A DNA stretch of 64,000 bases from the NCBI GenBank assembly GCA_027339745.1, contig DAHWNW010000001.1, positions 186,001-250,000 on the forward strand, written 5' to 3'. Numbering within the stretch: position 1 is the first letter of the stretch; the number at the start of each line of letters is the position of its first letter. Source of the stretch: Nitrososphaerota archaeon (GTDB lineage Archaea > Thermoproteota > Nitrososphaeria > Nitrososphaerales > Gagatemarchaeaceae). The notes below the pieces were generated by a model, which worked only from the letters and a program-made list of their open reading frames with translations, was not told the origin of the DNA and made no database searches. Positions 42,768 to 49,966 of the stretch are shown piece after piece. The translations under genes were made by a program, and so were the position numbers.

Positions 42768-43073
42768 ATGGCGTCTGAAGAGGGCTCGAGCTACACCGTG
42801 AAGCTCGAGCTCCCCAAGGAGGCGTACGACTTCATTAAGAATGAAGCGAAGAGGGAGAACAAGACTGTCGAGGAGTTCGTCGACCTGTGCATTCAGACAG
42901 AGATCGCGAGTAGGTTGATCTGCCTAGTCTATGACGAGAAACGGTCCCCTGAAGAGCTCGCCATCGACCTCGGCCTGGATGGGTACATCGTGGAAGGTAA
43001 GAAGGCATATGCGCCGGACTTCGAGATCTTTGGTCTTCGAGGTCGTGGGAGTCCCCAACCGGCCGAGCCCTAG
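42768..43073 (+). CDS. Small RHH-like protein of the element, 101 residues
   Basis: The N-terminal YTVKLELPKEAYDFIKNEAK followed by NKTVEEFVDLCIQTEI resembles a MetJ/Arc (RHH) strand-helix-helix unit. The C-terminal part is acidic with a Gly/Pro tail. It begins 2 nt after the previous stop. Likely a DNA-binding regulator; target unknown. Confidence 0.6.
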   Translation: MASEEGSSYTVKLELPKEAYDFIKNEAKRENKTVEEFVDLCIQTEIASRLICLVYDEKRSPEELAIDLGLDGYIVEGKKAYAPDFEIFGLRGRGSPQPAEP

Positions 43074-43136
43074 CGTCGACTATTCGACTTTCGAGCTGTG
43101 GACCCTGGGGTACTAGGCCGCGAAATGCGAAGTCTG

Positions 43137-43310
43137 CTAGCGTGGGGCACCCTGGCTGGCGGCCCCCTTCTTCTTGATCAATGGAGATAGACCCAACCGA
43201 GCCCTGTCTGCAGGATCCTTCACAGCCGAAGTCAGGCAGGAATCGCAGTAGTAGCGGTCTCGATAGAACGTCAACCTTGGTTGCTGATTCGGTGTCTTTC
43301 CCTTGCTCAT
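43137..43310 (-). CDS. Basic microprotein with one Cys pair, 57 residues
   Basis: From ATG 43310: TFYRDRYYCDSCLTSAVKDP then a basic tail LIKKKGAASQ. It contains a single Cys-x2-Cys pair. A minus-strand box GTTTTTACC (about 43333-43341) lies 27 nt upstream, as in the host's leaderless genes, supporting transcription. Function unknown. Confidence 0.52.
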   Translation of the reverse strand: MSKGKTPNQQPRLTFYRDRYYCDSCLTSAVKDPADRARLGLSPLIKKKGAASQGAPR

Positions 43311-43330
43311 GTCACGAGTTACATCGGGGC

Positions 43331-43510
43331 ACTAGGTAAAAACGGTTCAAAACAGGTAACAAGGTAACGCCATGACAGATAGTAAACTCTTGACGTGCTA
43401 AATCAGTTCAAAATGGTAGACGCTCGTGTAACGCCACCTGAGTTTACTCATACGAAAAGGGGTGTGGTGACGGGGTGACAAACAGGGGAGGTAAAAATGG
43501 TAGACAAGTC
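43331..43510. repeat. AT-rich region with short repeats, candidate origin or control region
   Basis: It includes AGTAAACTC at 43381-43389 with its exact complement GAGTTTACT at 43440-43448. GGTAAC occurs twice (43355-43360, 43363-43368), and GTAACGCC recurs in this stretch and near 43428-43435. AATGGTAGAC occurs twice (near 43412 and 43496), and GTTCAAAA twice. It lies between oppositely oriented small genes and is the most AT-rich stretch of the element, a pattern like iteron-bearing origins. Confidence 0.5.
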
Positions 43511-43541
43511 GCATGAGGCGGCTGTCCTATGAGCTCATGCC

Positions 43542-43790
43542 CTATGCGGCTTGGCGCTTCTCGGTGGCCGTCTTCCTGAAAGTGGTGTCGCACTCATCAC
43601 ACTCCCACAGGAAGACGTGGGTTATGGCGCTCGTAGGAGGGGATCCCATGGGCTTTCCCTCGAGTGTCCACCACTTCGAGACTGATATGCTCGTACTGCC
43701 ACAGGTCTTACACGTCAGACCAGGGAAGAGAGAGGAGATCTCCCCAATCTCCTCTTCAGTGGCGTCGTCGAACGTCCCCTTTGGTCTCAT
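43542..43790 (-). CDS. Zinc-ribbon protein, 82 residues
   Basis: It has LTCKTCGSTSISVSKWW and LWECDECDTTFRKTAT, giving two Cys-x2-Cys pairs about 32 residues apart, a transcription-factor-S-like zinc ribbon. It follows the RHH protein gene by 22 nt in the same direction and probably shares its transcript. It may bind DNA or RNA polymerase; no family assigned. Confidence 0.65.
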   Translation of the reverse strand: MRPKGTFDDATEEEIGEISSLFPGLTCKTCGSTSISVSKWWTLEGKPMGSPPTSAITHVFLWECDECDTTFRKTATEKRQAA

Positions 43791-43812
43791 TCGGACATTA
43801 CTCCTATAGGTC

Positions 43813-44328
43813 CTAGAAGTGGATGCCGAGGATGCCGACTCCTTCGTCTTCCTCCTGCTTCTCTGACTCGGAGTCTGTTTCTTTCACGGAGTCGGCTTTC
43901 TCCCTGGCTTTCTGCGTGGTCTTCTCTTCGTCTTTCTCTAGGCGCTTGGCCAGCCTCTTGTCGTATTCGTCTAAGGTCCAGTCGACGAACTTCTTGAATT
44001 CCTCTTCGGTGGTGAAGAGGAAATAGGCCTCCTTGCCGGCCCTGTCGTGCACCTTGAAGTCGAAGGCGATCGCGTTGTTGACCAGTTCCGACCGAGAGAT
44101 GTCCTGTTCGTCGGCTCGGTCCGCAATCTCCGAAATGAGTTTCGGAGAGAGTGATACCGTGATGGGTACTCGTTTGATGGTCTCGATATCCTTCGGGGGT
44201 CGTCCTCGGCGTGGGCGTGTTTCTTCGGTGCTTTCTTCGGTTCCCTCGACCTGGTCGATGGAAGGCAGTTCCTTCGCAATACTCTCGACCTCGGTTGAGG
44301 GTTTTTCGGTTGGAAGTTCTTTCTCCAT
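43813..44328 (-). CDS. RHH DNA-binding protein with AT-hook-like motif
   Basis: This 171-residue protein has an acidic N-terminus, RPRRGRPPKD (AT-hook-like GRP core), then an RHH segment RVPITVSLSPKLISEIADRA and SRSELVNNAIAF, then a long charged Glu/Lys tail. It is likely a transcription or partition regulator of the element. It lies 54 nt after the GNAT gene in the same direction. AATTAAC-type boxes near 44345-44357 could be its promoter. Confidence 0.72.
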   Translation of the reverse strand: MEKELPTEKPSTEVESIAKELPSIDQVEGTEESTEETRPRRGRPPKDIETIKRVPITVSLSPKLISEIADRADEQDISRSELVNNAIAFDFKVHDRAGKEAYFLFTTEEEFKKFVDWTLDEYDKRLAKRLEKDEEKTTQKAREKADSVKETDSESEKQEEDEGVGILGIHF

Positions 44329-44382
44329 ACTCTCTAAAAGGAATTAATTGTTAATTCGGAAGTTCGACCAGTGGTTCGTTTC

Positions 44383-44919
44383 TTATCGTGACCGACGCTT
44401 TAGACTGGGACCGCGCATTCCCAAATCGAAATACATGGGCACGTTGTTCTTTCCAGGGTCCTGTGGCAGAGCCTTGAAGCCAAGATATCTTTCATAGTGG
44501 TCCTTTCTGTCTAGTTCCGCATCGAGAATCACAAACCTACATCCTACTTCACGCGACAACTCGTAGGCTCTGCTTCTGACCCACGCAACCATTATCTTCC
44601 CTACCCCTTTGTTCCTGTACCGTTTGTCCCGCGCCATCTGGCCAAGGAGTAGGCATGGGATCTTTGAGAAACGATGTGAATCCTGCAAGCTCTTCGGGAG
44701 GTCGCTTCTCTTGAGCGAACTCATTGCCAAGGTCACATAACCTATGATGTCGCTGCCAACCCGAAAGAGATAGGTCACACTCGTGTTTTCTGCTTCGAGT
44801 CTTTTCGCTTGATTCTTGTCTTGTAGGAATGTGGTGTACCCGACTTTCTCGCATTGGAAATGCGAGCATTCTGAGGGAGACTTGAACCTTGAGACAGTTA
44901 CCTCTCTGGCAGAAATCAC
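44383..44919 (-). CDS. GNAT acetyltransferase, probable TacT-like toxin
   Basis: This 178-residue protein has IPCLLLGQMARDKRYRNKGV followed by GKIMVAWVRSRAYELSREVG, FVILDAELD and HYERYLGFKALP. This is the layout of the GNAT toxins that acetylate aminoacyl-tRNA, including the LLGxMAxDxxYRxxGxG acetyl-CoA loop. It starts at GTG, 12 nt after a 59-residue gene that looks like the matching antitoxin. A non-toxin role remains possible. Confidence 0.7.
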   Translation of the reverse strand: MISAREVTVSRFKSPSECSHFQCEKVGYTTFLQDKNQAKRLEAENTSVTYLFRVGSDIIGYVTLAMSSLKRSDLPKSLQDSHRFSKIPCLLLGQMARDKRYRNKGVGKIMVAWVRSRAYELSREVGCRFVILDAELDRKDHYERYLGFKALPQDPGKNNVPMYFDLGMRGPSLKRRSR

Positions 44920-44931
44920 ACGAAAGGTAGG

Positions 44932-45111
44932 TTATTCTTGGACTTTAATCTTGCTGGCTAGCCTCAGATCTGCCTGAAGGCGTCGCTGCATCTCCTTTGG
45001 TGCGGGCCTGTCTAGTCGCTCCGCTAGGAATTCCCACTGCGCTTTCGTCAAATCAGGGACTGGTTTCGGCAGCAATTTTATCGCCTTAGTGGGTAGGTAG
45101 GTATCAAGCAT
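44932..45111 (-). CDS. Small protein upstream of the GNAT gene, candidate antitoxin, 59 residues
   Basis: The frame reads LPTKAIKLLPKPVPDLTKAQ then WEFLAERLDRPAPKEMQRRL. The C-terminal W-x-F/L-x3-LD-x-P pattern recalls the toxin-neutralising tail of DUF1778-type antitoxins (FLxxLDxPP), but an N-terminal RHH DNA-binding domain is not evident. AAATTTATAT overlaps the ATG and AAAAAATTT lies at about 45128-45137, so the promoter is close. TTG 45075 is an alternative start. Confidence 0.55.
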   Translation of the reverse strand: MLDTYLPTKAIKLLPKPVPDLTKAQWEFLAERLDRPAPKEMQRRLQADLRLASKIKVQE

Positions 45112-45220
45112 ATAAATTTACGTATACGGAAATTTTTTCACAACCCGGGAACGTGAAATCTGTGAGATTCAGACACCAGTACCTTATAAGCCTGTGAAAG
45201 GAGGTCCCAGGTGTCAGCTA

Positions 45221-45236
45221 CGCCCCGCTCAGGGCG
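45221..45236. terminator. GC-rich hairpin
   Basis: CGCCC (45221-45225) pairs with GGGCG (45232-45236) around a 6-nt loop, in a 150-nt gap between the ATPase gene end and the antitoxin promoter. It could be a 3' hairpin of the ATPase transcript; no adjoining T-run is seen, so the role is uncertain. Confidence 0.3.
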
Positions 45237-45263
45237 GCTTGATGCCCTGCGGTTACTTCAAAC

Positions 45264-45962
45264 CTAGAGGCCCGTATTTTGACTTCTCTCTGCAGTCGTG
45301 GATTCCCAGGGTTGTGGCTTAAATGCCTTGGCGATGTCTCCAAACTGACGCCAGTCGGTAGTGACAAGAATCAGCTTCCGTACGAACTTCCTAGCCTCGA
45401 TCAGGAGAGCTCTCAGGTTGGGGTCCGAGCCGAAGCGGTGTCCCTCTTCGATTACGAGACACCAATTCTTCAAAGCCCCGGAGTTCTTGACGAAATTCAG
45501 GTGCGAGAAGATTGTGGCTGCTTCGGCCTTGGAGATCTCGACGTTGGAGTTAGGCGTGAACCGGACCCTCTGATCAGGCCGTTCCCACTTGAGCGCGAAG
45601 AAACCGCCCAAGTCCACGTCTTTGAATTCGTTGTACTCGCCCGACACGTCGAGGACGAAGACGTTACCCCCGAACTGTGATAGCAGGCCCTTCACGCATG
45701 TGGTCTTCCCTGCGCCCGACTGACCTGTGATCAGGCAGGGCCGCGAGCCTAGCTTCTCGAAGACTTGATCATATGAAGCGGGAGGGACAGCGCCTTCCCT
45801 GGTGATCTCGAGAATCGTGTAATTGAAGAGGGCGTCGTACGTACGGAAGCCGAGCTCTTTCTTCAGGGCCTTCAGGCGTTCCCGAAGGGAATAGGCCACT
45901 CGAAAAGTTGTGAACCTAGGTGGACTCTTCGGCTGCGCCTGTTCGTCTGTTATGTCGGTCAT
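45264..45962 (-). CDS. HerA/FtsK-like P-loop ATPase with N-terminal RHH-like segment
   Basis: From ATG 45962 the protein has 232 residues: a strand-helix-helix FRVAYSLRERLKALKKELGF and YDALFNYTILE (RHH-like), Walker A GQSGAGKTTC (80-89), VFVLDVSGEYNEF and a Walker B-like WCLVIEEGHRFG. The layout is that of HerA/FtsK or A32-type DNA translocases, used for DNA packaging in archaeal viruses and for transfer in plasmids. It is shorter than cellular HerA. The DNA-pumping role is inference. Confidence 0.72.
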   Translation of the reverse strand: MTDITDEQAQPKSPPRFTTFRVAYSLRERLKALKKELGFRTYDALFNYTILEITREGAVPPASYDQVFEKLGSRPCLITGQSGAGKTTCVKGLLSQFGGNVFVLDVSGEYNEFKDVDLGGFFALKWERPDQRVRFTPNSNVEISKAEAATIFSHLNFVKNSGALKNWCLVIEEGHRFGSDPNLRALLIEARKFVRKLILVTTDWRQFGDIAKAFKPQPWESTTAERSQNTGL

Positions 45963-46022
45963 GTATAGTAAAAGGAACAAACAGTGTAATTGTGGGGGCG
46001 CCCTTGGTCCTGCCTTGAAGAG

Positions 46023-46066
46023 AGCCCTTCGTGAAGGGCTTGCAAGTATTCGTAACTATACGAATA
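46023..46066. repeat. Two adjacent perfect palindromes
   Basis: AGCCCTTC (46023-46030) pairs with GAAGGGCT (46033-46040). TATTCGTA (46047-46054) pairs with TACGAATA (46059-46066). They lie between the stop of the membrane protein gene and the ATPase promoter, so they could terminate the one or regulate the other. Confidence 0.55.
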
Positions 46067-46101
46067 TCCAAGCAGAAAGCATGCGAAACCGAGAATGGAG
46101 C

Positions 46102-46731
46102 CTAGCGGATCAAGGAACTATGTTTGGGTCGACTTCTTGAGGCAGCGACGCTTGCCAGAGCCGTGATGACAATTCCAAGGGCACTAACCACCGCACCCAC
46201 TACACTTGTGTTGATCGTCCAATGTTGCGGTATCTGGCCATATGCCACAAAGGCGCCAATCGGAGGGGTGCCACCGCTCACGTAGTTCTGAACATAGCCT
46301 CCCAGGCCGAAATAGTAGGTGTCTCCTTTGCTGATGAACCATTCGGTCGCATTAACCTTTGCTTTCAGGTCGAGAGAAGAGCAATACGATGCTGCACAAA
46401 GTCCATTCTCGCTCGCGTTCTTCCATGCTTGGTATCCCGAGGAGTTGTACACGTATACGTCCGTGAGGTAGTAGGAGGCGTCATAATACGAGGGAGCTCC
46501 CACGGCAATGGTGACGTTAGTTCCTGCAGGAATGTAGACACCACCGAATTGAGGAGACCCGTCCCCAGACATTGGAGCAGGGAGGGGTCCGACAAGCAAC
46601 TTCGTTTGGGGTGATGTCGGAATTTGGAGCGTAGACATTAAGACAGGCAGGAATATGCCAAGAATGGTCAGGAGCACCCCAACCCCGACCAGAAGTGCCC
46701 AATGTCTCACCATCAGGTTGGGAATCTTCAA
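46102..46731 (-). CDS. Two-TM membrane protein with a glycosylatable extracytoplasmic domain
   Basis: This 209-residue protein has TM1 at about residues 10-32, an outside domain of about 135 residues rich in Tyr/Ser/Gly with N-glycosylation-like sequons (NVT, NSS, NAS, NAT, NTS) and two cysteines (NGLCAASYC), then TM2 at about 175-197 and a basic tail. The topology is like surface or virion membrane proteins, but no family is recognised. It is the only clear membrane protein of the element. Confidence 0.7.
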   Translation of the reverse strand: MKIPNLMVRHWALLVGVGVLLTILGIFLPVLMSTLQIPTSPQTKLLVGPLPAPMSGDGSPQFGGVYIPAGTNVTIAVGAPSYYDASYYLTDVYVYNSSGYQAWKNASENGLCAASYCSSLDLKAKVNATEWFISKGDTYYFGLGGYVQNYVSGGTPPIGAFVAYGQIPQHWTINTSVVGAVVSALGIVITALASVAASRSRPKHSSLIR

Positions 46732-46881
46732 TTCCTCGCAACTTCTTGGACCTCATGACCTTCTTATTCATATCCCTGTTGAAAGCGGTCACGTCGTTCG
46801 TTCAATCCCTCCCGTTAGGCTCTTTCTAAGCGTCGTTCAGATGACGCCAAGTTGCCAGAGCCTGCCTCAAGAGGGGTACTT

Positions 46882-47688
46882 TCACTTGACAGTGTACGCG
46901 GGCTGCTCGCTCATAGAATAGGAAATTTTCAGGCCGTCAAGAACAGCCCAATAGGTATCGATGTACCTCAGCATGATATCGAAGGCCCTTGTAAGTGAAG
47001 TATGATCTTTGAAGTCAGACTTCGCTCGGGTGCAGGCCAAGCGCACAGCCTTCACTAGAACGGACAGTTGCGAAGTTATCTGTTCCTTGGTTGCTGAATT
47101 CCACGCCTTCAGCTCGTCTTCCTCGATAGGTTTTGACATATTCTTTTTCACGAGCTCCTTTGAATCAAGGAGGGGTCGCGGGAATTCCTTTTCGAATCCT
47201 ACGGCCGAGGTGACTTCGTAGAAGAAGCGTTCAAGATCAACCAAGATTCGAGTTAGCTTCCCGAACTCGAACAGGTCGGACCAAAACAGCTTGCCCTTAG
47301 AACTCAGGGCTAATCCATGATAGAGCTCTGTGAAACCCGTCAACCTCACGAGAGCATCTTCTATCCGAAGGAGATCATCTTTCAGAGAAGCCTTGTCGAG
47401 TTTGGAAAGTTCGGCTCTTCCCTTGGCATCAAAAAATGCAGAAACGACCGAATGTCTTTCCGACACTTCTGCCTGTTCTTTGATGTACTCGAGGGTCAGC
47501 TCCCCAGATTCAGTTAGTGTGTACTTCGCCGTCTCGGTCTTGATCAAGAGACCTTGCTTCTGAAGGTCCTTGAGATGTGTCTGTATGACCGGATCGCTAA
47601 TTCCCAGCTTTGATTTCAGTTCAGTGTACGTTACCGGCTCCTTGGCTAACTCGAGAAGTTTCTCCTTCGTGCTCGGCCCTCGTTGCAT
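46882..47688 (-). CDS. Winged-helix transcriptional regulator with C-terminal sensor-like domain
   Basis: From ATG 47688 the protein has 268 residues. The N-terminal winged helix (KLLELAKEPVTYTELKSKLG, then IQTHLKDLQKQGLLIKT and YTLTESG) is ArsR/HTH_45-like; the rest is helical with no recognised domain. The start is placed 30 nt from TTTAA at 47716-47720, a box apparently shared with the divergent AbrB gene. It is probably a control gene of the element. Confidence 0.75.
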   Translation of the reverse strand: MQRGPSTKEKLLELAKEPVTYTELKSKLGISDPVIQTHLKDLQKQGLLIKTETAKYTLTESGELTLEYIKEQAEVSERHSVVSAFFDAKGRAELSKLDKASLKDDLLRIEDALVRLTGFTELYHGLALSSKGKLFWSDLFEFGKLTRILVDLERFFYEVTSAVGFEKEFPRPLLDSKELVKKNMSKPIEEDELKAWNSATKEQITSQLSVLVKAVRLACTRAKSDFKDHTSLTRAFDIMLRYIDTYWAVLDGLKISYSMSEQPAYTVK

Positions 47689-47715
47689 ATCGGCATACCA
47701 TAGCACGACGCTATG

Positions 47716-47720
47716 TTTAA
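47716..47720. promoter_or_regulatory. Shared TATA box between winged-helix regulator and AbrB genes
   Basis: TGTTTAAGTA is centred near 47718, 30 nt from ATG 47688 (minus) and 28 nt from ATG 47746 (plus). Both genes would be leaderless and compete for one TBP site. Confidence 0.6.
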
Positions 47721-47745
47721 GTATTACGAAGCAGAGGCCTCTGCT

Positions 47746-47991
47746 ATGCTAGCCACCGAAGTCGTGGCACAACAGTTAGGACGAAGCTCTCTCGTCATGA
47801 CCGTACCCTCAATTTGGGCGAAGAGCGTCGGCCTTCAGAAAGGGGACCCACTGCGAATCGAATTCCTCCCCGATGGCTCTCTTAGGATTGTTCCGCTGAA
47901 GGATAATCAGAATGGGGCGGGAGTATCGAGCTCCCAAGCCCCGGAGTCTTCGGACGTCCCCGCGACCAAGCAAGGAGGTCCTACACCTTAG
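47746..47991 (+). CDS. AbrB/SpoVT-type DNA-binding protein
   Basis: This 81-residue protein from ATG 47746 has the swapped-hairpin pattern QQLGRSSLVMTVPSIWAKSV followed by KGDPLRIEFLPDGSLRIVPL, then a Ser/Pro tail. AbrB-like proteins act as transition-state regulators or antitoxins. It is the first gene of a run of overlapping genes to 50998. A strong GGAGGT lies inside its last codons (47974-47979). Confidence 0.78.
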   Translation: MLATEVVAQQLGRSSLVMTVPSIWAKSVGLQKGDPLRIEFLPDGSLRIVPLKDNQNGAGVSSSQAPESSDVPATKQGGPTP

Positions 47992-48188
47992 AAAAGCAGA
48001 ACACTCCTGGCGACCGTTTACGTGGATCGGTCCGTGTTGCCCGGAAGGTCGGAATACCCAATTACGGCTCTTTCGACTTGGAGTATGAGCAAGAGTTCCT
48101 ACTTTCCGAGTCCACACATGAGGAAATCGCTGACCGACTGGTCGTACGGGTCAGGCTGAAACTGCGGGAGTGGGGAATCGTGAAATGA
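47988..48188 (+). CDS. ORF without a standard start codon, between abrB and the primase/helicase
   Basis: In the -1 frame relative to abrB, the codons from 47988 read LEKQNTPGDRLRGSVRVARK and on to LVVRVRLKLREWGIVK, and the stop overlaps the next start as ATGA. The frame is open from 47907 but has no ATG or GTG, and its only TTG is internal near 48077. GGAGGT lies 8 nt before TTA 47988. Translation could follow a -1 frameshift at the abrB stop, or use the internal TTG. The product resembles no family I know. Confidence 0.4.
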   Translation, partial: LEKQNTPGDRLRGSVRVARKVGIPNYGSFDLEYEQEFLLSESTHEEIADRLVVRVRLKLREWGIVK

Positions 48189-49966
48189 GCGAAGAGCCCT
48201 CTCTCTGCCCCAAATGCGGCAAAGTTCTAGTCGAGGTCTCGGGAAGCGGTGGCAGATTCCTCGAGTGCGTCTGCGGGTACAAATTCGACACTCATCTTTC
48301 AAGGGAAGTCTCGACCGAACCTACGGAGTCCATTGTCCAGGAGCGCGCCAGCGGACAGAATGTCAGAGAGCTCGCCTACGAACTCGCCGAACAGATAACA
48401 GGGTCGGACGCCTTCGTGACTATCAACGGCTCAGAGGAAATCCTGCACTACGAGGGAGGCATATACCAAGATGGCGGCGAATTCACGATCAAGAGCAAGG
48501 TGCAACAGCTCGCAAGCCCAAGGGACCTGGGGAACAACCTAGTAGCAGAAGTCCTGGGCAACGTTCGAAGGTCGACCTACGTCCAGGCCGAGCGATTCAC
48601 CGAGACGTCTCCCCTTGTGGTCCTCGATAATGGAATCCTCGACGTTGACTCGTACAAAGTCCTCCCACACACACCCGACCATTACGCGCTCAGCAAGCTA
48701 CCCGTGAAGTTCGACCCCTCCGCAGACTGTCCGAAGATCAAGAAGTTCCTGAGTGAAATCTTGTACCCCGAGGACTTGCCCTTCATCCAGGAGTGGGCGG
48801 GATATCACCTTTGGAGGGGTTACCCCACGGCCGTAGCCGCCCTCTTCGTCGGAGAGGGTGCCAATGGGAAGTCTACACTAATTGGGCTCTTCAGAGCGTT
48901 CCTTGGCCCAAAGAACGTCGCTGCGATTCCCCTTCAGGCATTCGAAAGGAACACCTTCGCGAAAGCGGGACTCATGGGGAAGATGGCGAACCTGTACCCA
49001 GACCTGAGCGATGAAGCCCTGAAGCAAGTCGGTACGTTCAAGGCGCTCACGGGGGGAGATATGCTCACCGCAGAGAAGAAGTTCGGGCAACCCTTCAACT
49101 TCGCAAACTACGCGAAGCTCACATTCTCCTGCAACGTGGTCCCTGAAGTCTGGGAGGACACAGAGGCGTTCTTCAGACGGATTTGGATTGTTTCGTTTCC
49201 TAACACGTTCCAGGGTGAGAAAGCAGACCGTGACTTGCTCGCCAAATTGACTACGCCCGAAGAGCTCTCGGGGTTTCTGAATTGGTCCCTGGAAGGTCTG
49301 AAGAGACTCCGAGCAAACGGCTGGCGTTTCACGGGCACCCGATCAACCGCTGACATAAAGGCCGATTACATACGCCGGAGCGACACTGTAAGGGCGTTTC
49401 TCATTGGTTGCACCAAGAAGGCAACCACTACATTCGTCACAAAGGACGACCTGTACAACTCCTACTGCGCCTACTGCCGGAAGAGGAACCTCGTTGCTAG
49501 GAACCGGGATGCATTCTTTGACAAGCTTCCCCAGTTCGGCCAGTTTACCAAGGCTCAACGGACAGTCGCGGGTAAGAGGAAGTGGGTGCTCGAGGGTCTT
49601 GAACTCCTGACCGAAGACGCTTGGGAGAAGGTCCCGAACGAAGACGCTGAGCCCGCCTTAAATGGTGATTTGCCTGTGCAGTCTGTGCAGACTGTGCAGG
49701 ACAGGCTTTCGGATGCACAACCTGCACGACCTGCACAGCCGGCCGACGATTTAAGGGGAGGTCAGGTTGGACAGCAACTAGAGGCAGGGAAGCAACCGAC
49801 CGAGGAAGCCGATGGACCCAAGGCCCGCCTGATTCGACCGAAGTGTTCGGTTTGCGGAGTGGTACTATCGACACCCGAGCATCCGACTATCTTCACCATG
49901 AAAGGGAAGCACTATTGCATGGAGCACTTTCCCAAGAAAGGGACGAAGGAGGAATCCTCGGATTGA
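48185..49966 (+). CDS. D5-type primase/SF3 helicase replication protein
   Basis: This 593-residue protein has an N-terminal zinc ribbon (CPKCGKVLVEV and CVC, Cys8/11/28/30), a D5_N-like region at about residues 60-210, Walker A GEGANGKST (223-231), the SF3 motif C-type LTFSCNVVPEVWEDTEAFFR and arginine-finger RRIWIV. The C-terminus ends with a second Cys motif CSVCG...YCMEHF. Such proteins initiate replication of archaeal plasmids and viruses. ATG 48185 overlaps the preceding stop; GTG 48170 is an alternative. Confidence 0.85.
   Translation: MSEEPSLCPKCGKVLVEVSGSGGRFLECVCGYKFDTHLSREVSTEPTESIVQERASGQNVRELAYELAEQITGSDAFVTINGSEEILHYEGGIYQDGGEFTIKSKVQQLASPRDLGNNLVAEVLGNVRRSTYVQAERFTETSPLVVLDNGILDVDSYKVLPHTPDHYALSKLPVKFDPSADCPKIKKFLSEILYPEDLPFIQEWAGYHLWRGYPTAVAALFVGEGANGKSTLIGLFRAFLGPKNVAAIPLQAFERNTFAKAGLMGKMANLYPDLSDEALKQVGTFKALTGGDMLTAEKKFGQPFNFANYAKLTFSCNVVPEVWEDTEAFFRRIWIVSFPNTFQGEKADRDLLAKLTTPEELSGFLNWSLEGLKRLRANGWRFTGTRSTADIKADYIRRSDTVRAFLIGCTKKATTTFVTKDDLYNSYCAYCRKRNLVARNRDAFFDKLPQFGQFTKAQRTVAGKRKWVLEGLELLTEDAWEKVPNEDAEPALNGDLPVQSVQTVQDRLSDAQPARPAQPADDLRGGQVGQQLEAGKQPTEEADGPKARLIRPKCSVCGVVLSTPEHPTIFTMKGKHYCMEHFPKKGTKEESSD

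Noticed and set aside
43331-43510. CRISPR array
   Set aside because: The repeats are short, irregular and not evenly spaced, and no cas gene is in the window.
45221-45236. IS200/IS605 end hairpin
   Set aside because: No TnpA or TnpB gene or matching second end is present; the hairpin alone is insufficient.
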